DNA of 64,000 nt from NCBI RefSeq assembly GCF_008123515.1, contig NZ_VSSR01000025.1, forward strand, positions 1 through 64,000, given 5' to 3'. The position numbers were made by a program, and so were the translations under genes. Each line of letters begins with the position of its first letter. Position 1 is the first letter of the stretch. The DNA comes from Bradyrhizobium cytisi (GTDB lineage: Bacteria > Pseudomonadota > Alphaproteobacteria > Rhizobiales > Xanthobacteraceae). This document shows, in pieces, positions 1 to 8,893 of the stretch. The notes under the pieces are model-generated. The model saw only the letters and a list, made by a program, of their open reading frames with translations. It was not told where the DNA came from and did no database searches.

Positions 1-46
1 TGATCGGCTAACGCTCTAGCGCATGGCGGGAAGCTCGCCTGCGGCT

Positions 47-178
47 ATCCTTCGAGACGCCCGCCTTTGGCGGGCCCTCAGGATGAGGGCAGAGTACGCG
101 GCAGCAGCTTGAACGAATACCGATACAACGGAGCCTCATCCTGAGGAGACCGCGAAGCGGTCGTCTCGAAGGACGAGG
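47..178. repeat. two inverted copies of an intergenic palindromic repeat
   Basis: Two related units lie at 47-88 and 134-178 in opposite orientation. Each carries CCTCATCCTGAGG-like and CTTCGAGACG-like halves around a short GC-rich hairpin. Such units are common between genes in Bradyrhizobium and Rhodopseudomonas. No gene is seen in bases 1-207; the repeat sits downstream of the LysR gene that ends at 208 and may act as a transcript-end structure. Confidence 0.6.
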
Positions 179-207
179 CGCTTGCTCAGCCCCGTCCGCT
201 TTTGTCC

Positions 208-1101
208 TTACGCTTGCAGCGTCGGCGCCACCTCGCGCGCGACATTGACCAGCGCCGCGATCAGCGGCGTCATCGGATCGCGCTGCGGGATCACGAGACC
301 GATGCTGTAATTGACCTCGGGATCGGTGATCGGGATCGAGCGGACCTTGTCGGAGAGGCCGAGCGTCTCGGCGAGCTTGGCCGGCATCACGCTCGCCCAG
401 CGCCCGGTCTTGACGTGCGTGTACAGCACCAGCAGCGAGTTCGATGTCAGTGTCGGCGTCGCCTCCGCGCCGACCGAGCGCAGCGCGCGGTCGATGATGC
501 GGCGGTTCTGCATGTCGGGCGTCAGCAGGCACAGCGGCACCTGGCCGACCTCGGTCCAGGTCACCGACTCCCGGTCGCCGAACATCGCATCCGGCGCGGT
601 CAGGAGCCGATAGCTCTCGTTAAACAGCGGAATGGTGCGCACCTTTCCGATCGGCTCGTTCTCGATATAGGTCAGCCCCGCATCGACCTCGAGATTTTCG
701 AGCAATCCCAGCACCTCGGACGAGGTGGTGGACTGAATGCGGAAGCGCACCTCGGGATGCTTGGCGCGGAACGGCGTGGTCAGCGCGGCGACCATGCCAA
801 GCACGGTCGGGATCGCCGCGATGCGGATCTCACCGGAGAGCTTGTCCTTCAGCGAGTTGATCTCCTGGCGCATCGCACGGGCATCGCCCACGATCCGCCG
901 CGCCCAGTCCAGCGCCCGCTCGCCTTCGGGAGTGAAACCCTGGAACCGGGAGCCGCGCTGGACCAGCATGACGCCGAGAATTTCCTCGAGCTGCTTCAGC
1001 CCGGTCGACATGGTCGGCTGGGTCACGCCGCAGGCCTCCGCAGCGCGTCCGAAATGCCGCTCCTTCGCCAGCGCCAGCAGCAGTTCAAGCTTGTCGAGCA
1101 A
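208..1101 (-). CDS. LysR-family regulator of the formate dehydrogenase operon (FdsR-like)
   Basis: A 297-residue protein with an N-terminal winged helix-turn-helix (about residues 1-60; recognition region HFGRAAEACGVTQPTMS) and a periplasmic-binding-like effector domain (about 90-295). The start is a TTG at 1099-1101 preceded by a purine-rich GAGGGGG; an in-frame stop lies close upstream, so little alternative exists. It is divergent from fdsG, the usual position for the fds regulator, and the 224-bp gap holds a LysR-type dyad. Control of formate dehydrogenase by formate or a related signal is inferred from position and family, not shown by the sequence. Confidence 0.88.
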   Translation of the reverse strand: MLDKLELLLALAKERHFGRAAEACGVTQPTMSTGLKQLEEILGVMLVQRGSRFQGFTPEGERALDWARRIVGDARAMRQEINSLKDKLSGEIRIAAIPTVLGMVAALTTPFRAKHPEVRFRIQSTTSSEVLGLLENLEVDAGLTYIENEPIGKVRTIPLFNESYRLLTAPDAMFGDRESVTWTEVGQVPLCLLTPDMQNRRIIDRALRSVGAEATPTLTSNSLLVLYTHVKTGRWASVMPAKLAETLGLSDKVRSIPITDPEVNYSIGLVIPQRDPMTPLIAALVNVAREVAPTLQA

Positions 1102-1209
1102 CCGGTCGCCCCCTCGGATTCTGTCGTGGCATACAAGCTAGCACGCCCCACCCTTGCCAACACGTAAAAACCCGCCGGCGGAGCGGCCGCGATCGCATTT
1201 TCATATCGG

Positions 1210-1230
1210 TCGATTGGGCTCGTCAATCGA
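1210..1230. promoter_or_regulatory. LysR-type dyad upstream of fdsG
   Basis: TCGATTG and CAATCGA form a perfect 7-bp inverted repeat separated by 7 bases, fitting the T-N11-A pattern of LysR boxes. It lies about 95 bp before the fdsG start and 109 bp from the LysR start, so it could serve both genes. Confidence 0.5.
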
Positions 1231-1325
1231 TCTGAATTCGCAATCGCAGCATGAGACAGCTTTATTGATCTTCGAACGATTCCAAATAGTTTGCGACCCA
1301 GGGACGCTCTGGTTGAGAACGAAAA

Positions 1326-1826
1326 ATGACAGCGGTTTTTGAGCCTTCTTACGAGCCTTCTTACGAGCCTTGGAACGAGACGCGCGGCGCCGAAATCATC
1401 GCCGAACACGCCGGGCAGGAAGGCGCGACGCTCGTGATTCTGCACGCGCTTCAGGAGGCGTTTGGCTATGTGCCGGAGGCGGCGATTCCCATGGTGGCGC
1501 AGGCGCTGAACCTCTCGCGCGCCGAAGTGCATGGCGTCTTCACCTTCTACCATGACTTCCGCCACAAGCCGGCCGGCCGCCGTGTGCTGAAGCTGTGCCG
1601 CGCCGAGGCCTGCCAGGCCGCCGGTGGCGATGCGCTGGCTGCGCGCGCCGAAGCAAAGCTTGGCGTCTCGCTCGGCAGCACGACTGCGGATGATCGCGTC
1701 ACGCTGGAGCCGATCTATTGCCTCGGATTGTGCGCGACCGCGCCGTCCGCGATGCTCGATGGCCGCCTCGTCGGCCGGCTCGACGAGAAGCGCATCGACG
1801 CGCTGGTCGCGGAGGCGCAGCGATGA
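1326..1826 (+). CDS. fdsG: NAD-dependent formate dehydrogenase gamma subunit (NuoE-like)
   Basis: A 166-residue protein of the NuoE/HoxE thioredoxin-like [2Fe-2S] family. The cluster ligands are visible as Cys91 and Cys96 (CRAEAC) and Cys132 and Cys136 (CLGLC). In the FDS complex it relays electrons between the FdsA clusters and the NADH-forming FdsB subunit in the cytoplasm. It opens the fdsGBA-fdhD-fdsD operon and overlaps fdsB by ATGA. The N-terminus carries an in-frame 12-bp tandem duplication giving EPSYEPSYEPW, an odd addition to the usually short leader. Family assignment is secure. Confidence 0.95.
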   Translation: MTAVFEPSYEPSYEPWNETRGAEIIAEHAGQEGATLVILHALQEAFGYVPEAAIPMVAQALNLSRAEVHGVFTFYHDFRHKPAGRRVLKLCRAEACQAAGGDALAARAEAKLGVSLGSTTADDRVTLEPIYCLGLCATAPSAMLDGRLVGRLDEKRIDALVAEAQR

Positions 1827-3379
1827 ACATGCGGATCTTCATTCCTCGCGATGCCGCCGCGGTTGCCGTCGGCGCCGATGAAATTGCGGTCGCCTTCGAG
1901 CAGGTCGCGGCCAAGCACGGCCTGCCGGTCGAGATCACCAGGACCGGCTCCCGCGGGCTCTGCTGGCTGGAGCCGATGGTCGAGGTGGCGACCGCCAAAG
2001 GCAGGGTCGCATATGGCCCGGTCAGCGCGGAGGACGTCGCCTCCGTGTTCGAGTCGATGGCGAGCAACGGACCGCACGCGCTGCGGCTCGGCGTCGCAGA
2101 CGAAATTCCCTGGCTCAAGCGCCAGACCCGCCTCACCTTCGCTCGCTGCGGCGTGATCGATCCGCGCTCGCTCGAGGACTATCGCGCCCATGGCGGTTAC
2201 AAGGGGCTGGAGCGCGCGCTCTCGCTCGGCTCGGATGCGATCCTGGCCGAAGTCACCGCATGCGGCCTGCGCGGCCGCGGCGGCGCCGGCTTCCCCACCG
2301 GCATCAAGTGGAAGACGGTCGCGCAAGCCAGCGCGAACCGCAAATTCATCGTCTGCAACGCCGACGAAGGCGACAGCGGCACTTTCGCCGACCGCATGAT
2401 CATGGAAGGCGATCCTTTCCTCGTCATCGAGGGCATGGCCACCGCCGGCATCACCGTCGGCGCGACCAAGGGCTACATCTACATCCGCAGCGAATATCCG
2501 CACGCGGTCGAGGCAATGAATGCTGCCATCGTCGCGGCGAGGCGCGGCGGCTATCTCGGCGACAGGATTGGCGGCTCGACCCACAGCTTCGATATGGAGG
2601 TGCGCGTCGGCGCCGGCGCCTACGTTTGCGGCGAGGAAACCTCGCTGCTTGAGAGCCTCGAAGGCCGCCGCGGCCTGGTGCGCGCAAAACCGCCGCTGCC
2701 GGCGCATCACGGCCTGTTCGGCAAGCCGACCGTCATCAACAACGTGCTTTCGTTCGCGGCCATCCCCTTCATCCTCGCCGAGGGCGCCAAGGCGTACGCC
2801 GATTTCGGCATGGGCCGCTCGCGCGGCACGATGCCGATCCAGCTTGCCGGCAACATCCGCCAGGGCGGGCTGTTCGAGACGGCGTTCGGCGTGACGCTCG
2901 GCGAGCTCGTCGACGACATCGGCGGCGGCACGTTCACCGGCCGCCCGGTTCGCGCCGTGCAGGTCGGCGGTCCACTCGGCGCCTATTTCCCCCGCGCCCT
3001 GTTCGACACCCCGTTCGACTACGAAGCCTTCGCCGCGCGCGACGGCCTGATCGGCCATGGCGGCATCGTCGTGTTCGACGACAGCGTCGACATGCGCAAG
3101 CAGGCCCGTTTCGCCATGGAGTTCTGCGCCATTGAATCCTGTGGCAAGTGCACGCCGTGCCGGATCGGCTCGACCCGCGGCGTCGAGACGATCGAGAAGA
3201 TCATCAACGGCGAGCGGGTAGGCGAAAACCTCGCGCTCGTCGAAGACCTCTGCAACACCATGAAATTCGGCTCGCTCTGCGCACTCGGCGGCTTCACGCC
3301 CTACCCCGTGCTCAGTGCATTGAAGCATTTCCGGGAGGATTTCATCCCGGCCCCGACCACGCTTCAGGCCGCGGAATAG
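1823..3379 (+). CDS. fdsB: NAD-dependent formate dehydrogenase beta subunit (NuoF-like diaphorase)
   Basis: A 518-residue flavoprotein that passes electrons through FMN to NAD+. It has an N-terminal thioredoxin-like domain (about 1-110), then a NuoF-type FMN/NAD site with GRGGAGFPTG and NADEGDSGTF, the Gly-rich GAGAYVCGEETSL stretch, and a C-terminal [4Fe-4S] site with Cys440, Cys443, Cys446 and Cys486. The start is the ATG overlapping the fdsG stop (ATGA); the reading frame stays open further upstream but inside fdsG. Gene order and motifs match soluble FDS complexes of Cupriavidus and Rhodobacter. Confidence 0.95.
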   Translation: MNMRIFIPRDAAAVAVGADEIAVAFEQVAAKHGLPVEITRTGSRGLCWLEPMVEVATAKGRVAYGPVSAEDVASVFESMASNGPHALRLGVADEIPWLKRQTRLTFARCGVIDPRSLEDYRAHGGYKGLERALSLGSDAILAEVTACGLRGRGGAGFPTGIKWKTVAQASANRKFIVCNADEGDSGTFADRMIMEGDPFLVIEGMATAGITVGATKGYIYIRSEYPHAVEAMNAAIVAARRGGYLGDRIGGSTHSFDMEVRVGAGAYVCGEETSLLESLEGRRGLVRAKPPLPAHHGLFGKPTVINNVLSFAAIPFILAEGAKAYADFGMGRSRGTMPIQLAGNIRQGGLFETAFGVTLGELVDDIGGGTFTGRPVRAVQVGGPLGAYFPRALFDTPFDYEAFAARDGLIGHGGIVVFDDSVDMRKQARFAMEFCAIESCGKCTPCRIGSTRGVETIEKIINGERVGENLALVEDLCNTMKFGSLCALGGFTPYPVLSALKHFREDFIPAPTTLQAAE

Positions 3380-3389
3380 GAGAACGACG

Positions 3390-6263
3390 ATGTCTCTGAT
3401 CGAAGAAATCGACTACGGCACACCGCGCTCCAAATCGGAAACGATGGTCACGCTGACCATCGACGGCAACCAGGTCACGGTGCCCGAGGGCACCTCGATC
3501 ATGCGGGCCGCGATGGATGCCGGCCACCAGATCCCAAAACTTTGCGCGACCGACATGGTCGATGCGTTCGGCTCCTGCCGTCTCTGCGTCGTCGAGATCG
3601 AGGGCCGCGCCGGCACGCCGGCGTCCTGCACCACGCCGGTGATGCCCGGCCTGGTCGTCCACACCCAAAGCCAGCGGCTGAAAAAGCTCCGCAAGGGCGT
3701 GATGGAGCTCTATATCTCCGATCATCCGCTCGACTGCCTCACATGCGGCGCCAACGGCGATTGCGAGTTGCAGGACATGGCCGGCGCCGTGGGCTTGCGC
3801 GACGTCCGCTACGGCTATGAGGGCGAGAACCACGTCTTCGCCAAATCCCATGGTGAGATCAACGCCGCCTGGATGCCGAAGGACGAGTCCAATCCCTATT
3901 TCACCTACGATCCTTCCAAGTGCATCGTCTGCTCGCGCTGCGTCCGCGCCTGCGAGGAAGTGCAAGGCACCTTCGCTCTGACGATCTCCGGCCGCGGCTT
4001 CGACAGCCGCGTCTCGCCCGGCATGAGCGAGAGTTTTCTCGGCTCCGAATGCGTCTCCTGCGGCGCCTGCGTGCAGGCCTGCCCGACCGCGACGCTGACC
4101 GAAAAGTCCGTGATCGAGATCGGCCAGCCCGAGCACTCCGTCGTCACCACCTGCGCCTATTGCGGCGTCGGCTGCACCTTCAAGGCCGAGATGCGCGGCG
4201 AGGAAGTCGTGCGCATGGTGCCCTACAAGGACGGCAAGGCCAATCGTGGCCATTCCTGCGTCAAGGGCCGCTTCGCCTGGGGCTATACCAATCACAAGGA
4301 GCGCATCCTCAATCCGATGATCCGCGAGCGGATCGAGGATCCCTGGCGTGAAGTGTCCTGGGATGAAGCGTTCTCGTTCGCCGCAGCCAGGATGCGCGGC
4401 ATCCAGACGAAATACGGCCGCGACGCCATCGGCGGCATCACCTCGTCCCGCTGCACCAACGAAGAAACCTATCTGGTGCAGAAGCTGATCCGCGCTGGCT
4501 TCGGCAACAACAATGTCGACACCTGCGCGCGCGTCTGTCACTCCCCGACCGGCTATGGTCTGTCGGTCACGTTCGGCACCTCCGCCGGCACGCAGGATTT
4601 CGACTCGGTCGAGAATACCGACGTCGCCATGATCATCGGCGCCAACCCGGCCTCGGCTCACCCCGTCTTCGCCTCCCGCCTGAAGAAGCGGCTGCGCCAG
4701 GGCGCGAGGCTGATCGTGATCGATCCGCGCCGCACCGAGATGGTGGAATCGCCGCATGTGAAGGCGCTGCATCTGCCGCTGATGCCCGGCACCAACGTCG
4801 CCGTCGTGACGGCGCTGGCGCATGTCATCGTCACCGAGGGCCTCGCCAACGAAGCCTTCGTGCGCGAGCGCTGCGACTGGGCCGAGTTCGAGGAATGGGC
4901 CGCCTTCGTGGCCCAGCCCAAGCACAGCCCGGAAGCGACCGCCATTCTCACCGGCGTCGATCCGAAGACCTTGCGCGAAGCAGCTCGCATCTACGCCACC
5001 GGCGGCAATGGCGCGATCTATTACGGGCTCGGCGTCACCGAGCACAGCCAGGGTTCGACCACGGTGATCGCCATTGCCAATCTAGCGATGGCGACCGGCA
5101 ATATCGGCCGTCCCGGCGTCGGGGTAAACCCGTTGCGCGGCCAGAACAACGTGCAGGGCTCCTGCGACATGGGCTCGTTCCCGCACGAGCTGCCCGGCTA
5201 CCGTCACATCTCCGGTGATGCCGTGCGCGACCAGTTCGAGGCGCTCTGGAACGTCAAGCTCAATCCGGAGCCGGGCCTGCGCATCCCGAACATGTTCGAC
5301 GCCGCCATCGAAGGCACGTTCATGGGGCTCTACGTGCAGGGCGAAGACATCCTGCAATCCGATCCCAACACCAAGCATGTGGTGGCGGCGCTGTCCGCGA
5401 TGGAATGCGTCATCGTCCACGACCTCTTCCTCAACGAGACCGCGAACTACGCCCACGTCTTCCTCCCCGGCTCGAGCTTCCTCGAGAAGGACGGTACCTT
5501 CACCAATGCCGAACGCCGCATCCAGCGCGTTCGCAAGGTGATGTCGCCGAAGAACGGCATGGCCGACTGGGAGGTCACCATCGCGCTCGCCAAGGCGATG
5601 GGATTCGAGATGAACTATAGCCATCCTTCGGAGATCATGGATGAGATCGCCGCGCTGACGCCGACCTTTGCCGGCGTCTCCTACGCCAAGCTGGACGAGC
5701 TCGGCTCGGTGCAGTGGCCCTGCAACGAGAAGGCGCCGGAGGGTACGCCGGTGATGCATATCGGCGGCTTCGTCCGTGGCAAGGGCAAGTTCGTCGTCAC
5801 CGAGTATGTCGCGACCGACGAGCGCACCGGTCCGCGCTTCCCGCTGCTGCTCACGACGGGCCGCATCCTCAGCCAGTACAATGTCGGCGCGCAGACAAGG
5901 CGCACCGAGAACGTGGTCTGGCATGCCGAAGACCGGCTGGAGATCCATCCGCACGACGCCGAGCAGCGCGGCGTGCGCGACGGCGACTGGGTGCGGTTGC
6001 AGAGCCGCGCCGGCGAGACCACGCTGCGCGCGGAGCTCACCGACCGCGTCGCGCCCGGCGTCGTCTACACCACGTTCCACCACCCGGACACGCAGGCCAA
6101 CGTGATCACGACCGAGTATTCGGACTGGGCCACCAACTGCCCCGAATACAAGGTCACGGCGGTGCAGATCTCGCCGTCGAACGGCCCGTCCGACTGGCAG
6201 AAGTCCTACGACGAGCAGGCGCGGCATTCCCGCCGCATCGCGCCGGCCGAGGCCGCGGAGTAA
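3390..6263 (+). CDS. fdsA: NAD-dependent formate dehydrogenase alpha subunit (molybdenum catalytic subunit)
   Basis: A 957-residue molybdopterin oxidoreductase that oxidises formate to CO2. The N-terminal NuoG-like part carries a [2Fe-2S] domain (CRLCVVEIEG), a His/Cys cluster region (HPLDCLTCGANGDCEL) and two 4Fe-4S motifs (CIVCSRC, CVSCGAC). Next comes the catalytic domain with its own cluster (Cys255, Cys258, Cys262, Cys290). Cys383 in CARVCHSPTG is the Mo ligand, so this is a cysteine, not selenocysteine, enzyme. The C-terminal molybdopterin dinucleotide-binding domain ends near residue 950. AGGAG sits 7 bases before the ATG. The start follows fdsB by 10 bases. Confidence 0.96.
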   Translation: MSLIEEIDYGTPRSKSETMVTLTIDGNQVTVPEGTSIMRAAMDAGHQIPKLCATDMVDAFGSCRLCVVEIEGRAGTPASCTTPVMPGLVVHTQSQRLKKLRKGVMELYISDHPLDCLTCGANGDCELQDMAGAVGLRDVRYGYEGENHVFAKSHGEINAAWMPKDESNPYFTYDPSKCIVCSRCVRACEEVQGTFALTISGRGFDSRVSPGMSESFLGSECVSCGACVQACPTATLTEKSVIEIGQPEHSVVTTCAYCGVGCTFKAEMRGEEVVRMVPYKDGKANRGHSCVKGRFAWGYTNHKERILNPMIRERIEDPWREVSWDEAFSFAAARMRGIQTKYGRDAIGGITSSRCTNEETYLVQKLIRAGFGNNNVDTCARVCHSPTGYGLSVTFGTSAGTQDFDSVENTDVAMIIGANPASAHPVFASRLKKRLRQGARLIVIDPRRTEMVESPHVKALHLPLMPGTNVAVVTALAHVIVTEGLANEAFVRERCDWAEFEEWAAFVAQPKHSPEATAILTGVDPKTLREAARIYATGGNGAIYYGLGVTEHSQGSTTVIAIANLAMATGNIGRPGVGVNPLRGQNNVQGSCDMGSFPHELPGYRHISGDAVRDQFEALWNVKLNPEPGLRIPNMFDAAIEGTFMGLYVQGEDILQSDPNTKHVVAALSAMECVIVHDLFLNETANYAHVFLPGSSFLEKDGTFTNAERRIQRVRKVMSPKNGMADWEVTIALAKAMGFEMNYSHPSEIMDEIAALTPTFAGVSYAKLDELGSVQWPCNEKAPEGTPVMHIGGFVRGKGKFVVTEYVATDERTGPRFPLLLTTGRILSQYNVGAQTRRTENVVWHAEDRLEIHPHDAEQRGVRDGDWVRLQSRAGETTLRAELTDRVAPGVVYTTFHHPDTQANVITTEYSDWATNCPEYKVTAVQISPSNGPSDWQKSYDEQARHSRRIAPAEAAE

Positions 6264-6267
6264 CCGC

Positions 6268-7098
6268 ATGCACGTGCCGGTCCAGGCCATTGACCGCGAG
6301 ATCTGGCGCGATGGCACCGCGTCCGAAGGGGCGCGGCTGATCCCCGAGGAGACGCCGCTGGCGCTGAGCTATAATGGCGGCACCTATGCCGTCATGATGG
6401 GGACGCCGCAGAACCTCGAGGATTTTGCCGTCGGCTTCAGCCTGGACGAAGGCATCATCAAATCGGTCGACGACATCAAGTCGCTCGATGTAGTCCGCCT
6501 CGACGACGGTATCGAGCTGCGCATGTGGCTCGAGCAGGACAACGCCGCGCGCATCAGCGAGCGCCGGCGACACATCGCAGGTCCGACCGGCTGCGGCATC
6601 TGCGGCATCGATTCGATCGCCGAGGCCGTGCGCCCGGCCGCTGTGGTGCCGCAGGGACAGACCTTTACGCCGCAGCAGATCATGACGGCGATGCAGGCGA
6701 TCGCCCCCCTGCAATCGATCAACATGCAGACCCGGGCGGTCCACGCCGCGGCCTTCTGGTCGCCATCGAACGGCATCGTGGCGCTGCGCGAAGACGTCGG
6801 CCGGCACAACGCCCTCGACAAGCTCGCCGGTTCGCTGGCGCGCAGCCGCACGGGCGCAAGCGCCGGCATGGTGCTGCTGACGAGCCGCGTATCGGTCGAG
6901 ATGGTGCAGAAGACAGCCGCCATCGGCGCGCCGGTGATGGTCGCGGTCTCCGCACCGACCGCGCTTGCGGTGCGCACCGCCGCGGCCGCTGGCATCACGC
7001 TGATTGCAATTGCCCGCAACGACGGGTTTGAAGTGTTTACGCACCAGGGCCGCGTCACGGCTCATCGTGCTCCGGAGATTATCGATGTCGTCGCCTGA
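6268..7098 (+). CDS. fdhD: formate dehydrogenase accessory sulfurtransferase FdhD (FdsC)
   Basis: A 276-residue FdhD-family protein. It holds the conserved CGICG motif in GCGICGIDS; these cysteines relay sulfur from a cysteine desulfurase to the molybdenum cofactor, a step needed for active formate dehydrogenase. It starts 4 bases after the fdsA stop and overlaps fdsD by 14 bases, so translation of the cluster is probably coupled. The family is unambiguous; the name FdsC is used in Rhodobacter for the equivalent gene. Confidence 0.94.
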   Translation: MHVPVQAIDREIWRDGTASEGARLIPEETPLALSYNGGTYAVMMGTPQNLEDFAVGFSLDEGIIKSVDDIKSLDVVRLDDGIELRMWLEQDNAARISERRRHIAGPTGCGICGIDSIAEAVRPAAVVPQGQTFTPQQIMTAMQAIAPLQSINMQTRAVHAAAFWSPSNGIVALREDVGRHNALDKLAGSLARSRTGASAGMVLLTSRVSVEMVQKTAAIGAPVMVAVSAPTALAVRTAAAAGITLIAIARNDGFEVFTHQGRVTAHRAPEIIDVVA

Positions 7099-7318
7099 TC
7101 GTCTCGTCTACATGGCCAACCAGATCGGCACGTTCTTCCGCAGCCAGGGCCACGACAAGGCCGTGCCGGGGATCGCCGACCACATCAAGAAGTTCTGGGA
7201 TCCCCGGATGAAGCGCGCGATCTTCGCGCATCTCGACGCCGGCGGCGCAGGCCTCGAGCCGCACGTGCTCGAGGCCCTCACCTCACTCAAGCAGGCCAGG
7301 CCGACCGAGATCGGGTGA
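7085..7318 (+). CDS. fdsD: formate dehydrogenase delta subunit
   Basis: A 77-residue protein starting MSSPDRLVYMANQIGTFF, typical of the FdsD family (about 70-80 residues). It is a small cytoplasmic subunit associated with the FdsGBA complex and needed for its activity or assembly. The chosen ATG at 7085 lies inside the end of fdhD; the frame is open further upstream, but that part matches nothing in FdsD. It closes the operon. Confidence 0.9.
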   Translation: MSSPDRLVYMANQIGTFFRSQGHDKAVPGIADHIKKFWDPRMKRAIFAHLDAGGAGLEPHVLEALTSLKQARPTEIG

Positions 7319-7374
7319 ACAGCGGCCGGCCCGGTTTGCGATCGGAAGGGACGAGTCGCTCGGCGCCATAGCAA

Positions 7375-7938
7375 TCATGTAGCGGACGCCTGGTCGATCC
7401 CGGCATCAACCCAGGCACGTGTCTGCTCCAGCACCTCATCCGAAAGCGCGGGATCGTCGATCGCCCGGGCGAGGATCACCGCGCCCACCATCGCCGCCCA
7501 GCTTCCGATCGCCACGCGGCGTTTGTCTGCCGCATCAACCTTCGGGAGCGCCTCGCCGATACGGTCGATCTGCGATCGAAGGCCTTGCGTCATGGCCGCG
7601 CGTGTAGCCGGACTCTGATGGCGAATGGCGGCAGCAAGGCCCGCGGTCGGGCAACCACCGGCGGCGTTGTCGCGATGACGGGGCGCAAGATAATCGTCCA
7701 CATAAGCGCGAAAATCGCCCCCTCCGTCCGCGTCGAGGGCGAGAACATGGGCAAGAGTCTGCGCGATCAGGTCGTCCTTTGAGGCGAAATGGCCATAGAA
7801 GCCGCCGTGGGTGAGCCCGGCGGCTTTCATCACCTCCGCCACGCTGACCGCGTCGAAGCCCTTATCGCGAAATAGTCGGCTGGCAACCTCCAGAATCCGG
7901 CGACGATTCTCCGACATCTGTTCTCGACTGACCTTCAT
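7375..7938 (-). CDS. TetR-family repressor
   Basis: A 187-residue TetR protein with the N-terminal DNA-binding domain in about residues 1-60 (RILEVASRLFRDKGFDAVSV followed by AGLTHGGFYGHF). The C-terminal ligand domain resembles the group found near short-chain dehydrogenase and ene-reductase genes. I chose the ATG at 7936-7938, with GGAG nine bases upstream, over an in-frame ATG 30 bases earlier that lacks a ribosome site. It is divergent from an SDR-OYE-quinone reductase series, and the gap carries two matching palindromes, so repression of those genes and itself, relieved by a reactive carbonyl or quinone, is a fair inference. Confidence 0.88.
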   Translation of the reverse strand: MKVSREQMSENRRRILEVASRLFRDKGFDAVSVAEVMKAAGLTHGGFYGHFASKDDLIAQTLAHVLALDADGGGDFRAYVDDYLAPRHRDNAAGGCPTAGLAAAIRHQSPATRAAMTQGLRSQIDRIGEALPKVDAADKRRVAIGSWAAMVGAVILARAIDDPALSDEVLEQTRAWVDAGIDQASAT

Positions 7939-7972
7939 TTCAAAATTCTCCGACGGCCCCGTTGACATTTAC

Positions 7973-8014
7973 ATGATGGTTATCATATTTAGCTGCAATC
8001 ATGACGGTCGTCAT
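7973..8014. promoter_or_regulatory. paired 14-bp palindromes, candidate TetR operators
   Basis: ATGATGGTTATCAT (7973-7986) and ATGACGGTCGTCAT (8001-8014) share the pattern ATGAYGGTYRTCAT and have centres 28 bp apart, nearly three helical turns. Both lie between the divergent TetR and SDR genes in a locally AT-rich stretch. Site length and repetition suit cooperative binding by TetR dimers. Confidence 0.65.
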
Positions 8015-8046
8015 GAATATATTCCATTCGAGAAAAGAGCAATGCC

Positions 8047-8835
8047 ATGACCGTCGTTCCGTCCGTTCTCGTCACCGGCGCCTCCACCGGCATCGGAGCC
8101 GCCTATGCCGAACGCTTCGCGCGCCGCGGGCACGACCTCGTGCTGGTTGCCCGTGACAGGGCGCGAATGGAGGCTCTGGCGGCCCGTCTGCGTCAGGAAA
8201 ATGGCGTGGCGATCGACATCATCCAGGCCGATCTTACACAGCCTGCCGAGCTCGCCACGGTCGAGGCGAGGCTGCGCAATGACGCCCGCATCGGAATCCT
8301 CATCAACAATGCCGGAACGGCGATCGGCGGAAGCTTTATCGAGCAGAGCACGGATGACGTGGCGCGGCTCGTTGCGCTCAACACGACCGCACTTCTGCGG
8401 CTTGCCAGCGCCATGGCCCCGCGTCTTGCGAAGGCAGGCGAAGGAGCGATCGTCAACATCGGCTCCGTGGTCGGCCTGGCGCCGGAGTTCGGCATGACGG
8501 TCTACGGCGCAACCAAAGCCTTCGTGCTGTTTCTCTCGCAGGGGCTAAGCCTCGAGCTCGCGCCGAAGGGTGTGTACGTCCAAGCCGTGCTTCCCGCCAC
8601 GACGCGGACCGAGATCTGGGGCCACGTCGGCGCCGACGTCAACACGCTTTCCAACGTCATGGAGGTGAACGATCTGGTTGATGCGGCGCTGGTCGGGTTC
8701 GACCGCCGCGAACCGGTGACGATCCCGCCGCTTCCGGATGCCGGGCAGTGGGACGCGCTTCAGGCCGCACGTCAGGCAATGCTCCCGAACTATCGGAACG
8801 AACGTCCCGCCGAGCGGTACCGCACGCTCGCCTGA
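8047..8835 (+). CDS. short-chain dehydrogenase/reductase
   Basis: A 262-residue classical SDR. The Rossmann NAD(P) motif TGASTGIG lies at about residues 10-17, NNAG at about 88-91, the catalytic Ser in VNIGSVVG, and the YGATK catalytic Tyr-Lys pair near 159-163. The C-terminal third resembles ketoreductases acting on acyl or aliphatic ketones; the substrate cannot be read. It is the first gene of a run controlled, by inference, by the divergent TetR protein. Confidence 0.92.
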   Translation: MTVVPSVLVTGASTGIGAAYAERFARRGHDLVLVARDRARMEALAARLRQENGVAIDIIQADLTQPAELATVEARLRNDARIGILINNAGTAIGGSFIEQSTDDVARLVALNTTALLRLASAMAPRLAKAGEGAIVNIGSVVGLAPEFGMTVYGATKAFVLFLSQGLSLELAPKGVYVQAVLPATTRTEIWGHVGADVNTLSNVMEVNDLVDAALVGFDRREPVTIPPLPDAGQWDALQAARQAMLPNYRNERPAERYRTLA

Positions 8836-8893
8836 GCACAGCGAAACATTTCGATAACAACCCCGCCGCGGCGGCGACAAACGAAAGTGATCG

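Noticed and set aside
1715..5045. Long minus-strand reading frames opposite fdsB and fdsA
   Set aside because: They mirror the GC3-biased codons of fdsB/fdsA, have Asp/Arg/His/Ala-rich low-information translations and match no family.
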